Shown here piece after piece: positions 32,786-43,891 of a DNA stretch of 64,000 bases. The DNA lies in NCBI RefSeq assembly GCF_945859705.1, contig NC_079134.1, positions 66,008,437 to 66,072,436 on the forward strand. Direction: 5' to 3'. The DNA is from Episyrphus balteatus. Lineage: Eukaryota; Arthropoda; Insecta; Diptera; Syrphidae. Position 1 is the stretch's first letter. Each line of letters starts with the position of its first letter. The translations under genes and the position numbers were made by a program. A model generated the notes under the pieces. It ran no database searches, was not told where the DNA came from, and saw only the letters and a program-made list of their open reading frames with translations.

Positions 32786-34846
32786 TTAATTGCTCTTTGT
32801 TTGATCTAGAGGGGTCTGAGTCGAACGCGAGTCCCCCACCGACTTCGCGTTCCGTGCTGGGTTTTCCGGCTTACATTCGGTGCATTTAGTCGAAATGACC
32901 CCTTCTTTTCCACACCCGTAACAAAAGATGATGCGGGGTTCTGGACAATGCAGCCAGGAGTGTCCCGTCAACCGACAATTCCAACAGGTGAATGACTTTG
33001 CTTGGCTCTTTGGCCGTGCACCGGAATGTTGAAACGCTTCCAACTGCTCTTGGGGGTATGACATCATTCCCGCCTCCATCTCGAGCTCGTGAGCAACGTA
33101 TCTACCGGGATGCTGGGGCCGAGGATGCTTGGGCACTTCTCTTTCCTTGACCGGAAACGCATACTCTGCTTCCTTACAGGCCAACTTCAGCTGGTCCATG
33201 GTGTAAACATATTGTGGATACACTAGCTTACTAATCCGCTCGTTGAGGTTTTTCTTCAGACTTCTTACCAAATCTATCTCCGGCGTTTGTACCCTGAGCT
33301 GAGCTCTTAGTTTGTTTACTGATGCGAAAAAATCGTCACTTGATTCCCCGGGACCCTGTTTTCGGTCCATAATTTCTTGGATAATTTCGAAATCTGATTT
33401 TGAATTTCGATATTCGCGCATTAAGGCGTCCTTTAACACGGACCATTCAGGACGCACCATCGTTCGTTGAAATTGCCAATACCATACTTTTGCGCCCCCA
33501 GATAGTAGAATATGAAAATCCCGTAAAACCTCAGTCCAGGTGCATTGATGTTGGATTTGCAAAAACTCAACCTGGAATATAAATTCCTCTACCGTCATGA
33601 ATTCTGGTTTGCCATTGAATGATATACCCCATTTATCAATCCGAATTGGTGTTCTCGTCGACATGTTTGGATATCCATAAGGTGAAAAACCCGGTTGCGG
33701 ATACCCGCTGGTAGGACCCATTGCGGCCCCGTATGGATTCTGTTGATGGGCATGTTGATATCCAGGTAGATATCCCGGCAGATATCCAGGTTGATATCCG
33801 GGCTGAGTTCCAGGTTGATATCCAGGCTGATATCCAGTCTGAGTTCCAGGTTGATATCCAGGCTGATATCCAGTCTGATATCCAGGCTGATATCCAGGCT
33901 GATTTCCCGACTGTTGTATCCCATTCGCCAATACAGAATTGTTACTTCTAGCTCTGCTTAGTATTTGACCTGCATGATGATTAGTGGTGTGTTGGAACAG
34001 TCGTGGTAAGGTGCCCTGCAGAGTTTGGCTTGCTGTTGGTACCTGTGTCGGCTGACGGAACGGCTGGCTCACTGCCGGAGTGCTTCTCGACGCTTGTGTG
34101 GGTTCAGCTGTTACCACTGGTAGCACTGGACGATTGACATTCCCAACGTCTTTAAGTAGTTCGGCGAGTCCCCGTTCGACTTCTGCTCGCACAGATTGGC
34201 AGATACTCTCCCTCATTGACTCGTTATAAGAATCATGGGCCTCACTAACAGTCGCTTCTACCATTCTTCTCAATTCAGCTGCTAATCCATTGCCTACATT
34301 TGCTACTAATCCGCTATTATTATTAGTTTTTCTATTCGCAGCAGGATTGCCACCTGTACTAATTGTTGGGGCCATCACATTTTGTTTTTCGGCCTCCGAA
34401 AACCCTAATAATTCATCTACTTCGGACGATTCACGTCTGTCAACACCCGTCCCGGTAATACTACTGTAAGCAGGCGCTTCGATTGTATCTTCTGATACCC
34501 CTGACCCGGTAGTACCTCCGGAGGAGTTACCCTCTGTCCCTACAAGCCCGTTTCCCAACTGAGAGACGGTTTGGTCAACTACAACTGCACTATTTCCTAT
34601 AGAAGGTATAGTACTTTCAGGTGGTACACCAGAAGTACCGCTCCCGGTCGCCGGCGGCTCGAACGCCCCAGATGCATCCCCTACCGGTTGGAGTTGCGTA
34701 GCTTTCTCAGGTTTCTTTCCCTTCGGAGGTGTATGTAGTGTAGTCATATTGGACTCTAAAATGTGTTGCCTGAGTAGAGTGCGAGTTAGTACACGATTGG
34801 ATAATTCTCCTTCTGTTATTAAAATATTTTTTTCATTTATGCTCAT
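32786..34846 (-). CDS. gag: Gag polyprotein of the gypsy-type element
   Basis: 686 residues from an ATG. Residues 1-300 are Ser/Gly/Thr/Gln-rich and probably disordered. Residues about 315-365 are tandem GYQPG-type repeats. Residues about 400-575 are a capsid-like helical region (KWGISFNGKPEFMTVEEFIF; REYRNSKSDFEI). The C-terminus has a CCHC zinc knuckle, CX2CX4HX4C (from about 621), followed by a second knuckle spaced the same way but with Val in place of His. Gag forms the virus-like particle and binds the RNA. The stop at 32786 lies 74 nt before the pol ATG, with pol in the -1 frame. Confidence 0.92.
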   Translation of the reverse strand: MSINEKNILITEGELSNRVLTRTLLRQHILESNMTTLHTPPKGKKPEKATQLQPVGDASGAFEPPATGSGTSGVPPESTIPSIGNSAVVVDQTVSQLGNGLVGTEGNSSGGTTGSGVSEDTIEAPAYSSITGTGVDRRESSEVDELLGFSEAEKQNVMAPTISTGGNPAANRKTNNNSGLVANVGNGLAAELRRMVEATVSEAHDSYNESMRESICQSVRAEVERGLAELLKDVGNVNRPVLPVVTAEPTQASRSTPAVSQPFRQPTQVPTASQTLQGTLPRLFQHTTNHHAGQILSRARSNNSVLANGIQQSGNQPGYQPGYQTGYQPGYQPGTQTGYQPGYQPGTQPGYQPGYLPGYLPGYQHAHQQNPYGAAMGPTSGYPQPGFSPYGYPNMSTRTPIRIDKWGISFNGKPEFMTVEEFIFQVEFLQIQHQCTWTEVLRDFHILLSGGAKVWYWQFQRTMVRPEWSVLKDALMREYRNSKSDFEIIQEIMDRKQGPGESSDDFFASVNKLRAQLRVQTPEIDLVRSLKKNLNERISKLVYPQYVYTMDQLKLACKEAEYAFPVKEREVPKHPRPQHPGRYVAHELEMEAGMMSYPQEQLEAFQHSGARPKSQAKSFTCWNCRLTGHSWLHCPEPRIIFCYGCGKEGVISTKCTECKPENPARNAKSVGDSRSTQTPLDQTKSN

Positions 34847-36018
34847 GAGATTACTATGTCTTACCTAATTTGGATCACTTCAATAACTTATCTCTAACAA
34901 GAAAATTTCTTACTCTAAAATTGTGTTTAAATTGAAAAGAGTATTGGACTTTTTCTATCGAAACACTGCCTTGAATCTAAATGTATTTTATTCTAACCTA
35001 AATTATCACTAACTGATCTAATATCTTACTGTAAATCTAAATGTATCTCTAATTCGACAACCTACTATTAATTTTTTTTTTACCTAAATCAAAATAAAAT
35101 AACAAAAAAAAAAATCAAAAATAATTATAAACAAAATCTTATCTCTATAATCTGTCACCAAATCTGAGGACTTTCCTCTAAACTCCGTGACCTAATCTAA
35201 ACTATTCGAAAATCTTACTTTACTATTCTATTAACCTTTTTTTTTTTATTTTTTTGATGCTTTTTTATATTTTTTTTTTTTTTTTTTATTGTTATCTATA
35301 CCTTAAAATAATTACTTACTTTTCATTAACTTAACAAAAATACGAAAAAACTAACACCTTCTAATACACTCTAATACACTCTACCTTTCTCAAAATAAAG
35401 ACTAAACAATGTGCAAATAACTAAAATGTTTTGCCAAAATCTACTGATTATTTTTTTGTTTTCTTTTCAATTCTTAATACGGGGGTGCTTTCGGGGCTTA
35501 CTCGGTGGATCATTGGTTATGTTCCCGCTTATGTATGACTTGACAGCAAATACCTTTTAATAAAAATGCAATTGCCCTCAAAGTGTGGTTACTGACGATT
35601 TGAAATTTATAACTTTATAACACAGGACAATTTCCGATTGAATTATCACTCGAAGCTGAAACGCCTCGTCGCAATTGCTCCAGCCTTCTAAAGAGCTATC
35701 TGGAACAAGACTTACGATTTGCTACTGCACGATCGAAACTCAACTGGAACAGAAATGGGATTTTGCCTCGCCGTTGACCCCAAGATACTCCGCCGCAATT
35801 CACTCTATACGTTAAAACCTTATGCTTGAAGACATGCTGAGCACTCAGCATCATTGACGAGAACAGCTACATAAAAGATGTACTGGTTGCTTCCACTGGG
35901 AATGTCGAATCACTTCGTTGCAATTATTCAGGTATGCTTGAGAGCTTTCCTGTATAAGACTTACGATTTGGTTCGGCATTGCAAGTGAATCCAATCAGTA
36001 CACAAGGAAAAAACTAGG
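34847..36018 (-). other. 5' leader between primer-binding site and gag
   Basis: About 1.2 kb with no long ORF. Two diverged direct copies are visible near 35650-35730 and 35910-35985 (shared AAGACTTACGATTTG). T-rich runs fill 35220-35300. It probably holds packaging and dimerisation signals, which cannot be recognised by eye. Confidence 0.55.
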
Positions 36019-36036
36019 ACAACACGTTGGGCGCCA
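36019..36036 (-). other. Primer-binding site, tRNA-Lys type
   Basis: Two bases inside the 5' LTR the sense strand reads TGGCGCCCAACGTG. This is the sequence complementary to the 3' end of tRNA-Lys, used as primer by many gypsy-type elements. It fixes the orientation of the element and the LTR boundary. Confidence 0.85.
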
Positions 36037-36038
36037 TT

Positions 36039-39000
36039 TGAAACCAGGCAATAGGGAGGGTAATAGGAGGCAACCATGTCTTCTTCGTGGGCAGGACCGT
36101 TGCTTCCATGATCCTCAGCTCCAGAATCATTCTTCCAAGATTCACGATTCCCATATTTGAAGACGAAGGTTAAGGGGAAAGGGGGTAGATTGCACGCTGT
36201 AGGGGCCGCGGCATGCTTGCGTCACACGGCTCAACTCGTCGGATTAGGGGGGGTCTTGCCCCCACAGCAGTACCTCACCTGTTTTCAAAACATATATCAT
36301 GCCGAAATTCTATACCAAAAAAAATTCACCACCCACACAAAACAAACTCACACTTTGAGGCGCTGCAGATGACGGCGCAGCATGACCTTTTCCCACCCTA
36401 CCTGGGATTCCGTTGGTCCAGTCTTTTTGGAATCCCCCTAAAGAAAGACCTAATTTCGCTGTCAAGTCATACTTACCCCCACCGAGAGGCTTAAACCAGC
36501 CTAATTACACCCCCCTGAAACAAAAAATCTTTATTCCATTGGGCTGCCGTAACAGTCCAGTAACAACACCATTTTTGTTTGCTTTAAATTTGGCGTGATT
36601 TACAAATCTTTATTTATTCTACATCTAAAACCTAACTAAAATAAATAATTTCCATAAAACAAGACAAAAATAACACATCAAAGACTCTCTCACAACCATG
36701 CAAAAAAAATGGCTTTGTTTCCAAAATTAATTTTGATATTTCGTTGACTTCGTTTTGAATTTACAGGTTCACTTTATAATTGGCCTTTAATTTTGAATAT
36801 GGTTCCAAAATTAAGATTTAAGTTTAGCTTTATTATTTAGATTTAAATTACGCTTTATTCTTTAGTTTTCGATTTGCTTTTCTTATTAACTCTGAAAACT
36901 AATGAAATTCCAATTCAATAATTAAAATTAATATAAAACAAGAAAACAATATTTAAAATAAAATGATTTACAATATATGAACTATAAGTTGAAAACCGTT
37001 GGCGTAACGGTCAATTTGAGCGGCTCCTAAAGTCCGTCCCGTAATCCTTACGGATTCCCCAAACCACTTTAAAATTTATAATTTGGCCAAAATTGTCGCC
37101 AACGCAAAAAAAACTAACTAGTTTCGGGGTTTTTCCTGCCTATACATAGAGCTCTGTGTATCGGGGGAGTGCCAAATGGTAAACTACCTTGGAAACACGG
37201 TTTAAATAGCGTTGGAGGAACCCTATCTTAGATGGGACGACGCAAAGATAAAACCTTTTTATAACATAAAACGCCCGCCAACCGTTTTTTTTCTTTATAA
37301 CGCGTTCAATCACGGAATAAATTAAGGAAATATAAATTAACAACAAAAAAAAAATATCAATAATAAAAAGAAAGAATAACAAAAAAATATGAAATAAAAC
37401 AAAAAAAAACTATCACGCCAAAATAGATTATATATATATTTATCGTTGCTTCTTCTGGCGAATCTTCGATTTCGTTCGCAGGATCCTGGATTTGCTGATT
37501 ATGTTAGATTATTGGGTGTATTGGTATACTATTTTATTGCTTTTTTTTTTTACTAATTTTATAAAGGGGGTGAACCCATAAAAGCGGGTACTCTACTGTA
37601 CCACCGGGTAGCAGGTTGCCGCGTGTAAATTTGTATTCGTTACTATGTATATCGATTTTAATATAAAATGTATGGTGCTGGTATCTTAATGGCACTTTAT
37701 TTCGAATATGCCTTTAGTTTTTAAATCTTTACTTGACTAAGTCTGGTGAATCGACAGACTTTCCAGCTTAACGTTTCCGTTTTTCTTTTGCCTAGCAGTA
37801 TCTTTTCAAATAGTCGTAATTCGATCACAAGACTTTCTTTTGTGCTACTGTTCCGCTATACCGCTATCCCGTTTTTCCTTAAGCGCTTCTTATGGATAGC
37901 GGTTTCGACTTTCGTCTTCTCGAAAACCACCAGTTCACCCTAATTCCATAAAACATACTTTATATAAGTTCCTACGTTCAAAACTACACAATTTTGGTAT
38001 GTCAAACTCACCCCTTTTGTTTAGTAGAAAAAAACTTAAGTTTGTAGTTTTCCTTTGCGTGTTGAGCTTCAAAATTAGATATTGTGACACTCCAAAATAT
38101 TCTAAATTTTATAAAAAAAAACACTGGTTTACTATCACTTTACTTTGAAACTATATTAATCTATCTTACTTTAAATTCAAGACAAAGATTTCATACTAGA
38201 CTTCCTTTGTCCACTTAAAATGATGATTCACTTTACTATTGCTTATGGAAAATAAGTTCACGTTTTGCTTGCTCCTACACGACTAACCATATACCATATC
38301 CCAAACTACGTTCCTAGTCATACCATCCTACTTCCAACTAGAATCGGCTCTCTAACTGCGGATGCAGTTGTTGTACCGCACTATGTGTAAAGGTAGTGGG
38401 GGTTTCATATTTGTATTTGAATTCAAATTCAAATTCGATATCAAAATTATTATTCAACTTTTAGGCGTTTTATATTAAATAATATCCAAACCCTTTTTGT
38501 TTTTATTATAACAGATTGCACTACCTATCCCTTATCTCATATCTCAACCCTAAAGAACAACACAAAACTTTTCTTTGCAGCGGCTCTTTTCAAAGCTGTC
38601 AAAGTTTATGACAACTGACAAGCATATTTCTTTTTTCTCTCCTCATTAATAGATTTTCTTTTGCCGGCTTGCATAAATTTATGAAATTTATTTCTTTTCT
38701 ACATTTTCGCTTTAATTCGTGCGTTCCCTTGGTCTTATCATAAAGATACACATCCTGTTGTGTTTGTTCTTTTTGTTGAGAAGCCCTTGTCCCCAGAAGC
38801 AGCTGAACAAAATCAGATCTTTTTTTCTGAGCTTGGTCTGACCGACCAAGAGTCAAATCCACCGCCCTAGCAGGCATGAGGGAAGAAATTGTGTCGGTGG
38901 TTACTATTTCCATTCTCATAGAGTGGGTATTACCATTCTATGAGCCCAATACAAGACATATATGCAAAGGTAGGTACATATTTGCATTAGCGCCGACCTA

Positions 39001-39211
39001 ACCTAAAATTTGTACTTCTCCCCAGCATTGGCTTTTAGTAGACCGTCGTTCCTACTGATAGTTGCTGCTGGATTGCTCAAAGTGGCCATTTTTACTATTA
39101 TGTCCAGAAACATTATTTGAATCGCTTACGCTTAAGCCAATTCCCATACTCTTCTGAGGTTCACTTCCTTAAGCCTACCCAATGCCCCTTTGCTTCAAGG
39201 TGACCATAACA
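36039..39211 (-). repeat. 5' LTR (sense orientation) of the gypsy-type element
   Basis: 3173 bp, the partner of 25182-28353. It lies next to the primer-binding site, so it is the 5' LTR and carries the promoter. The transcription start cannot be placed from sequence alone. Confidence 0.93.
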
Positions 39212-40148
39212 ACACATTATATTTTGTGATATTTAATGGAATAAAACATTTAAATCATTTTGAAGATTTTGCTGATCAATTCTATTTTTGATACAAAGAA
39301 AAATTTTCATGTCATCAGCATACATAAAACAAGATGCATTTTTAAGAAGAGATGGGATATCATTAACAAATATATTGAAACGAAGTGGTCCAAAATGGCT
39401 ACCTTAGGAACTCCTGATGAAGCTTGTATGATATTTCACACATTGTGTTCTTTTATAAAGGCAGCTGGAAATCCATTTCAGAAGCAATCCGTGAATGCCA
39501 AAAGCTCGCAGTTTAGCTAGAAGAATTTCTTGACAAATAGAATCAAATGCTTTTATAAAGTCTGTGTAGAAAGTATCTACCTGATAACCAGATTCTAATG
39601 AATCGACGACATATTTACAATAAAGCATGAGATTTGTTGAAGTAGTCTTGCCTGACATAAACCCATGTTGTTCAACGCAAATATGCTCTTTTATACTAAT
39701 ATACAAACGATCTTTTACAATAAGCTCAAATAATTAAGGTATTGCAGAGCTTAGTTATTGCGCGGTAATTTGTTACAAGATTTATTAAAAATTATTAGTA
39801 GTGGGAACACTAACTTGAATTGACATTGCTTCAGAGCCAGAGATGGAATTCCATCTGGACCAGGATTTGAGCTAGATTTTAATTTTGAGATTCCATTAAG
39901 AATGTCAGACTCAAAGAGATGAAGTTTTGAGATATAAGCACTGTTAATGCATACATTTTCTGTTTGTTCGGAATGTTGAACATAAAGTGACTTATAAAAT
40001 TTTGAGAAAAGTTCACTCTGTAAATCAGAAGAAATACGACCATCAAATTCCATATTTTCTTGAAGAGCTAAAGAACGTTTCTTTCCATTTAAAAAAGTCC
40101 AAAAGGCTTTGGAATCTGAGGAAATCCGGCTTTGTATGTTCAATAAGC
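39212..40148 (-). pseudogene. Jockey-like LINE J2, N-terminal reverse transcriptase part
   Basis: Minus-strand motifs in order: FWTFLNGKKRS, NPGPDGIPSLALKQC near 39850, EQHGFMSGKTTSTNL near 39660, YTDFIKAFDSI near 39560, GPLRFNIFVNDIP near 39370, and the intact catalytic YADD near 39310. The frame then breaks at the LTR insertion and continues at 25181. Frameshifts and deletions occur at about 39720 and 39400. The endonuclease half is missing. Confidence 0.85.
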
Positions 40149-40183
40149 ATTTGGAAATGGCCCATATGGGGCATTTCCAAATG
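40149..40183. repeat. Short palindrome at the LINE/Tc1 junction
   Basis: ATTTGGAAATG and CATTTCCAAAT flank a GC-rich loop. It lies exactly between the end of the J2 relic and the start of Tc1 sequence. Confidence 0.7.
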
Positions 40184-40219
40184 CCCCATACGGAAATTCC
40201 CTGCGTGGGGCAATTGAAA

Positions 40220-40291
40220 TGTGACCCGCAGTATAAAATATAGACTGTTAAGGATGGTGGGGCTAGTATTCTTGTTTGGTGATGTTTTTCT
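40220..40291 (+). pseudogene. Tc1-like transposase, part 1 (before the Foldback insertion)
   Basis: VKDGGASILVW then a stop and CFS, the conserved Tc1 block around the second catalytic region. It ends in TGTTTTTCT, which is repeated at 48104-48112 where the gene resumes. Confidence 0.8.
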
Positions 40292-40411
40292 AGGTCCGTC
40301 AAGATAGCACCCACACCCCCAAAATCTGAGTATTCAATAATTTGTTGCTAATTAGTTGCTCTAATCCCGAATTTGTTGCTCCACCCCTTCCCCCTCAAAA
40401 TTAATGGAAAA

Positions 40412-41242
40412 GGTGTGGGTGCTATCTTGACGTCAAGATAGCACCCACACCCATTAAAATCTCAACATTTAAAAAAAACTGAGTACGCAATAATTTGTTG
40501 CTAATTTGTTGCTAATTAGTTGCTTTAATCCCGAATTATTTGCTCCAAGATTTGACCTTGAAATGCACTTCAACAGTTTTCTCAAAAAAGCTAAATTCCC
40601 TAAAAATGAACGCACAGCGACAAAAAAGGTGTCAAATTAAAGGGCTTCTCAACACCTTTTCAAAAAGGTCTCATTCAACTTTTGAACCCATCTCCTTCAT
40701 GTCCAAAATGCATTGTGGAACTTGTGGAACATATCAAAACGTCAAGATAGCACCCACACCAAGAAAAACTTACAAATTTAAAAAAATAAGTATGCAATAA
40801 TTTGTTGCTAATTTGTTGCTAATTAGTTGCTCTAATCTCGAATTTGTTGCTCCACCCCTTCCCCCTTAAAATTGATAGAAAGGGTGTGGGTGCTATCTTG
40901 ACGTCAAGATAGCACCCACACCCCCTAATTTCAAAAATCTGAGTATGCAGAATCTTAGGGATAATTTGTTGCTAATTAGTTGCTCTAATCTTGAATTTGT
41001 TGCTCCATGATTTGACCATCAAATCGACTGCAACAGATGCAATTTTTGTGGAGACTTTTAATCTATAATTTTTTTCAAAAAACTAAAAATGCCAAATTAA
41101 AAACATGATTTCATGCACTGCAAAAAATAACTTTAAAATTTTCCATCGCTTTTCATTCCAGCCTTAAAGTCCAAAAACTAGTCAACTCTCACCCCTAAAA
41201 GCGGTGTGGGTGCTATCTTGACGTCAAGATAGCACCCACACC
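40412..41242. repeat. TGACGTCA-centred 40-bp palindromes, left arm of E4
   Basis: Three perfect 40-bp palindromes lie at 40412-40451, 40883-40922 and 41203-41242. Each is GGTGTGGGTGCTATCTTGAC joined to its reverse complement, so the centre is TGACGTCA, the consensus CRE (CREB/ATF site). A half palindrome lies at about 40740, where the partner half is degraded (ATATCAAAACG). Each module of the arm therefore carries the element's own terminal sequence at its ends. Confidence 0.93.
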
Positions 41243-42290
41243 CCCAAATTTCCAAAATCTGAGTATGCAGAATTTTAGCGTTAATTTGTTGCTAATTAGT
41301 TGCTCTAACCTTGAATTTGTTGCTCCATGATTTGACCATAAAATCGGCTGCAACAGATGCAGTTTTGTGGAGACTTTTTATCTATGATCTTTTTTAAAAA
41401 ACAAAAAGATGCCAAATAATAAACATGATGTGATACTCTGCAAAAAGTTACATTAAAACTTTAAATCGCAATCCATTCCGGTATTATAGGCCAAAAACTA
41501 GTTTTTGATGACGTCACTTCGACAAAAAAAAAGTAGCACCTCAACGAATTAAATCCAAAAATCTGAAAAATCAGAAATTTGATTCTCCTGTGATGTTTAG
41601 ATCTAATTTAGATACTAAATTTTTCCATTACGTACCTATATAGGTAGGTCCTACCTAACTAACAAAAATATATCACATCCATAATATGTATAAATTTCAA
41701 AAATCTGAGTAGTTATACCTACCTACAGATATTACTTGCTATAACCAATAACCACTTAAGGGGAAAAAGAAAACAAAAATTAGGTCTAACTATAATGCTC
41801 CGCATTTTTAAATGTGCCGCAAAAACAGCTCAATCTTTTCTTAATTCGATGTAGATGGTTTTAATTTATCATAGTTAAAAAATTAGGAAGACGAGACTTT
41901 TAATTGGAAAGCATCATTAGCGCACTCAAAAATTTTTGGCTTTACTCACTAAGTTCCTAAAGGCCTCAATCCCACATTTGACCCCTCTTATATTGCCCAA
42001 TATTTTCAAAATTGAAATTGAATTTTAAAAATTAAGCACTCAGTTGTTTCAAACAAAGGAATATGATAACAATAAGCATTATTGTTACAGTTTCTTGAAT
42101 TTTTAAAAACTTGTACAAATTGTGAATAGTGTGGGTATTTGTATCCTAAAATGTTTATGCATTTTTCCGTCGGCTAATTTTATCTATATATAACCTTAAT
42201 TTTGGAGAGATGCATTTCACATTCATTTAATTTCATTTACTACCACTATTACATTTCTAAAACCCTCAACGCTCTTCATCCAATCAGTAC

Positions 42291-43162
42291 AAGGTTTTTA
42301 CCAAATTTCATTAGGGTAGCCCATCAATTTTGTTTTCACTACAAAAAACCACCCTTTTTACCTATTATTATAGGAACTATAGTTTATTGTTTCCAATCTG
42401 AAAAGTACCATAATTGCTGAATTTCAATAGAATACCACTATTATTACTCATTTTTTCAAATAAACCCACATTTTCTCTAGACCTAAAAAAACACCCTATC
42501 ACATGAAAAAAAATGTATAGACTTACTTTATTCGGAATTTCCATGAGAAAATGAATTAGTTAGGATACCTACCATTTAAAAAAAATCACCCTTTCTCTCA
42601 AGATAATTTTTTAGATAGACTGTATAATTTCATAGTTCTTATACCTAATATCAAACAAAACAAAACCAAGTTTACAAAAAAAAAAGAAAATTTATGTCAG
42701 CTGTTATGCCACCCATCTTTTTATAATGAAATTTATTTTTCTCATAGTCTAACTAACGATTTAAAAATCAGGGCTTAAAATACTTACTTTCTTACTGTTT
42801 CCCTTAAGGTATGCAACGATTTTTATCGTAAAGTAAAGAAAAAAAAACTTTCATACTAATATCAACATTTAAAATCCACATGAAATTAAGAAAGACCCTA
42901 CGAGCTATATCTATGTGTATATGTATGTATATACCTTAGTCATAATATTTTTGACTCGAGAGAACGCAAATCATACTTACCTCAGAGCAGTTCTGAAACC
43001 GACTAAAGCACTAAAGAAAGAAACATTTCATCAAAGTAGCCGTCGAGGGCGGAGCCAAAATTAAAATCAACGTATACACACGCGATTATTCTTAAGAAAA
43101 TCAATGTGTGATTTTTTTTTATTTAGTATAGGAAGATAAATTTTTATTTTGTTTGTAGGGAT
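42291..43162. other. Loop of E4, no gene recognised
   Basis: About 870 bp of AT-rich DNA between the arms. No ORF of note and no transposase motif. Confidence 0.5.
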
Positions 43163-43891
43163 CTGATTGGATGAAGAGCGTTGAGGGTTTTAGAAATGTA
43201 ATGGTGGTAGTAAATGAAATTAAATGAATGTGAAATGCATCTCTCCAAAATTAAGGTTATATATAGATAAAATTAGCCGACGGAAAAATGCATAAACATT
43301 TTAGGATACAAATACCCACACTATTCACAATTTGTACAAGTTTTTAAAAATTCAAGAAATTGTAACAATAATGCTTATTGTTATCATATTCCTTTGTTTG
43401 AAACAACTGAGTGCTTAATTTTTAAAATTCAATTTCAATTTTGAAAACATTGGGCAATATAAGAGGGGTCAAATGTGGGATTGAGGCCTTTAGGAACTTA
43501 GTGAGTAAAGCCAAAAATTTTTGAGTGCGCTAATGATGCTTTCCAATTAAAAGTCTCGTCTTCCTAATTTTTTAACTATGATAAATTAAAACCATCTACA
43601 TCGAATTAAGATTGATCTGTTTTTGCGGCACATTTAAAAATGCGGAGCATTATAGTTAGACCTAATTTTTGTTTTCTTAAGTGGTTATTGGTTGTAGCAA
43701 GTAGGTATACCTACTCAGATTTTTGAAATTTATACATATTATGGATGTGATATATTTTTGTTAGTTAGGTAGGACCTACCTATATATGTAGGTACGTAAT
43801 GGAAAAATTTAGTATCTAAATTAGATCTAAACATCACAGGAGAATCAAATTTCTGATTTTTCAGATTTTTGGATTTAATTCGTTGAGGTAT

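Larger units (their letters stand above)
25182..39211 (-). mobile_element. Full-length gypsy-type LTR retrotransposon, 14.0 kb
   Basis: Two LTRs (25182-28353 and 36039-39211) bound gag and pol on the minus strand. In sense orientation the LTR runs TGTTATGGTCACC...GGTTTCA. ACAC lies on both outer flanks, giving a 4-bp (possibly 5-bp) target duplication. The insertion splits the LINE J2. The LTRs differ at only a few positions that I found by eye (for example near 27757/38614 and 28247/39104, plus one T-run length). gag and pol are open, so insertion was recent and the copy may still be competent. No env-like ORF is present. Confidence 0.93.

Noticed and set aside
33595..33951. Ile/Asp-rich repeated ORFs on both strands
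   Set aside because: They are out-of-frame readings of the GYQPG repeat region of gag.
40540..40800. 86-residue ORF, identical to one at 47577-47837 on the other strand
   Set aside because: Both are the same arm module of E4 in mirror image. There is no motif, and the frame crosses a palindrome junction.
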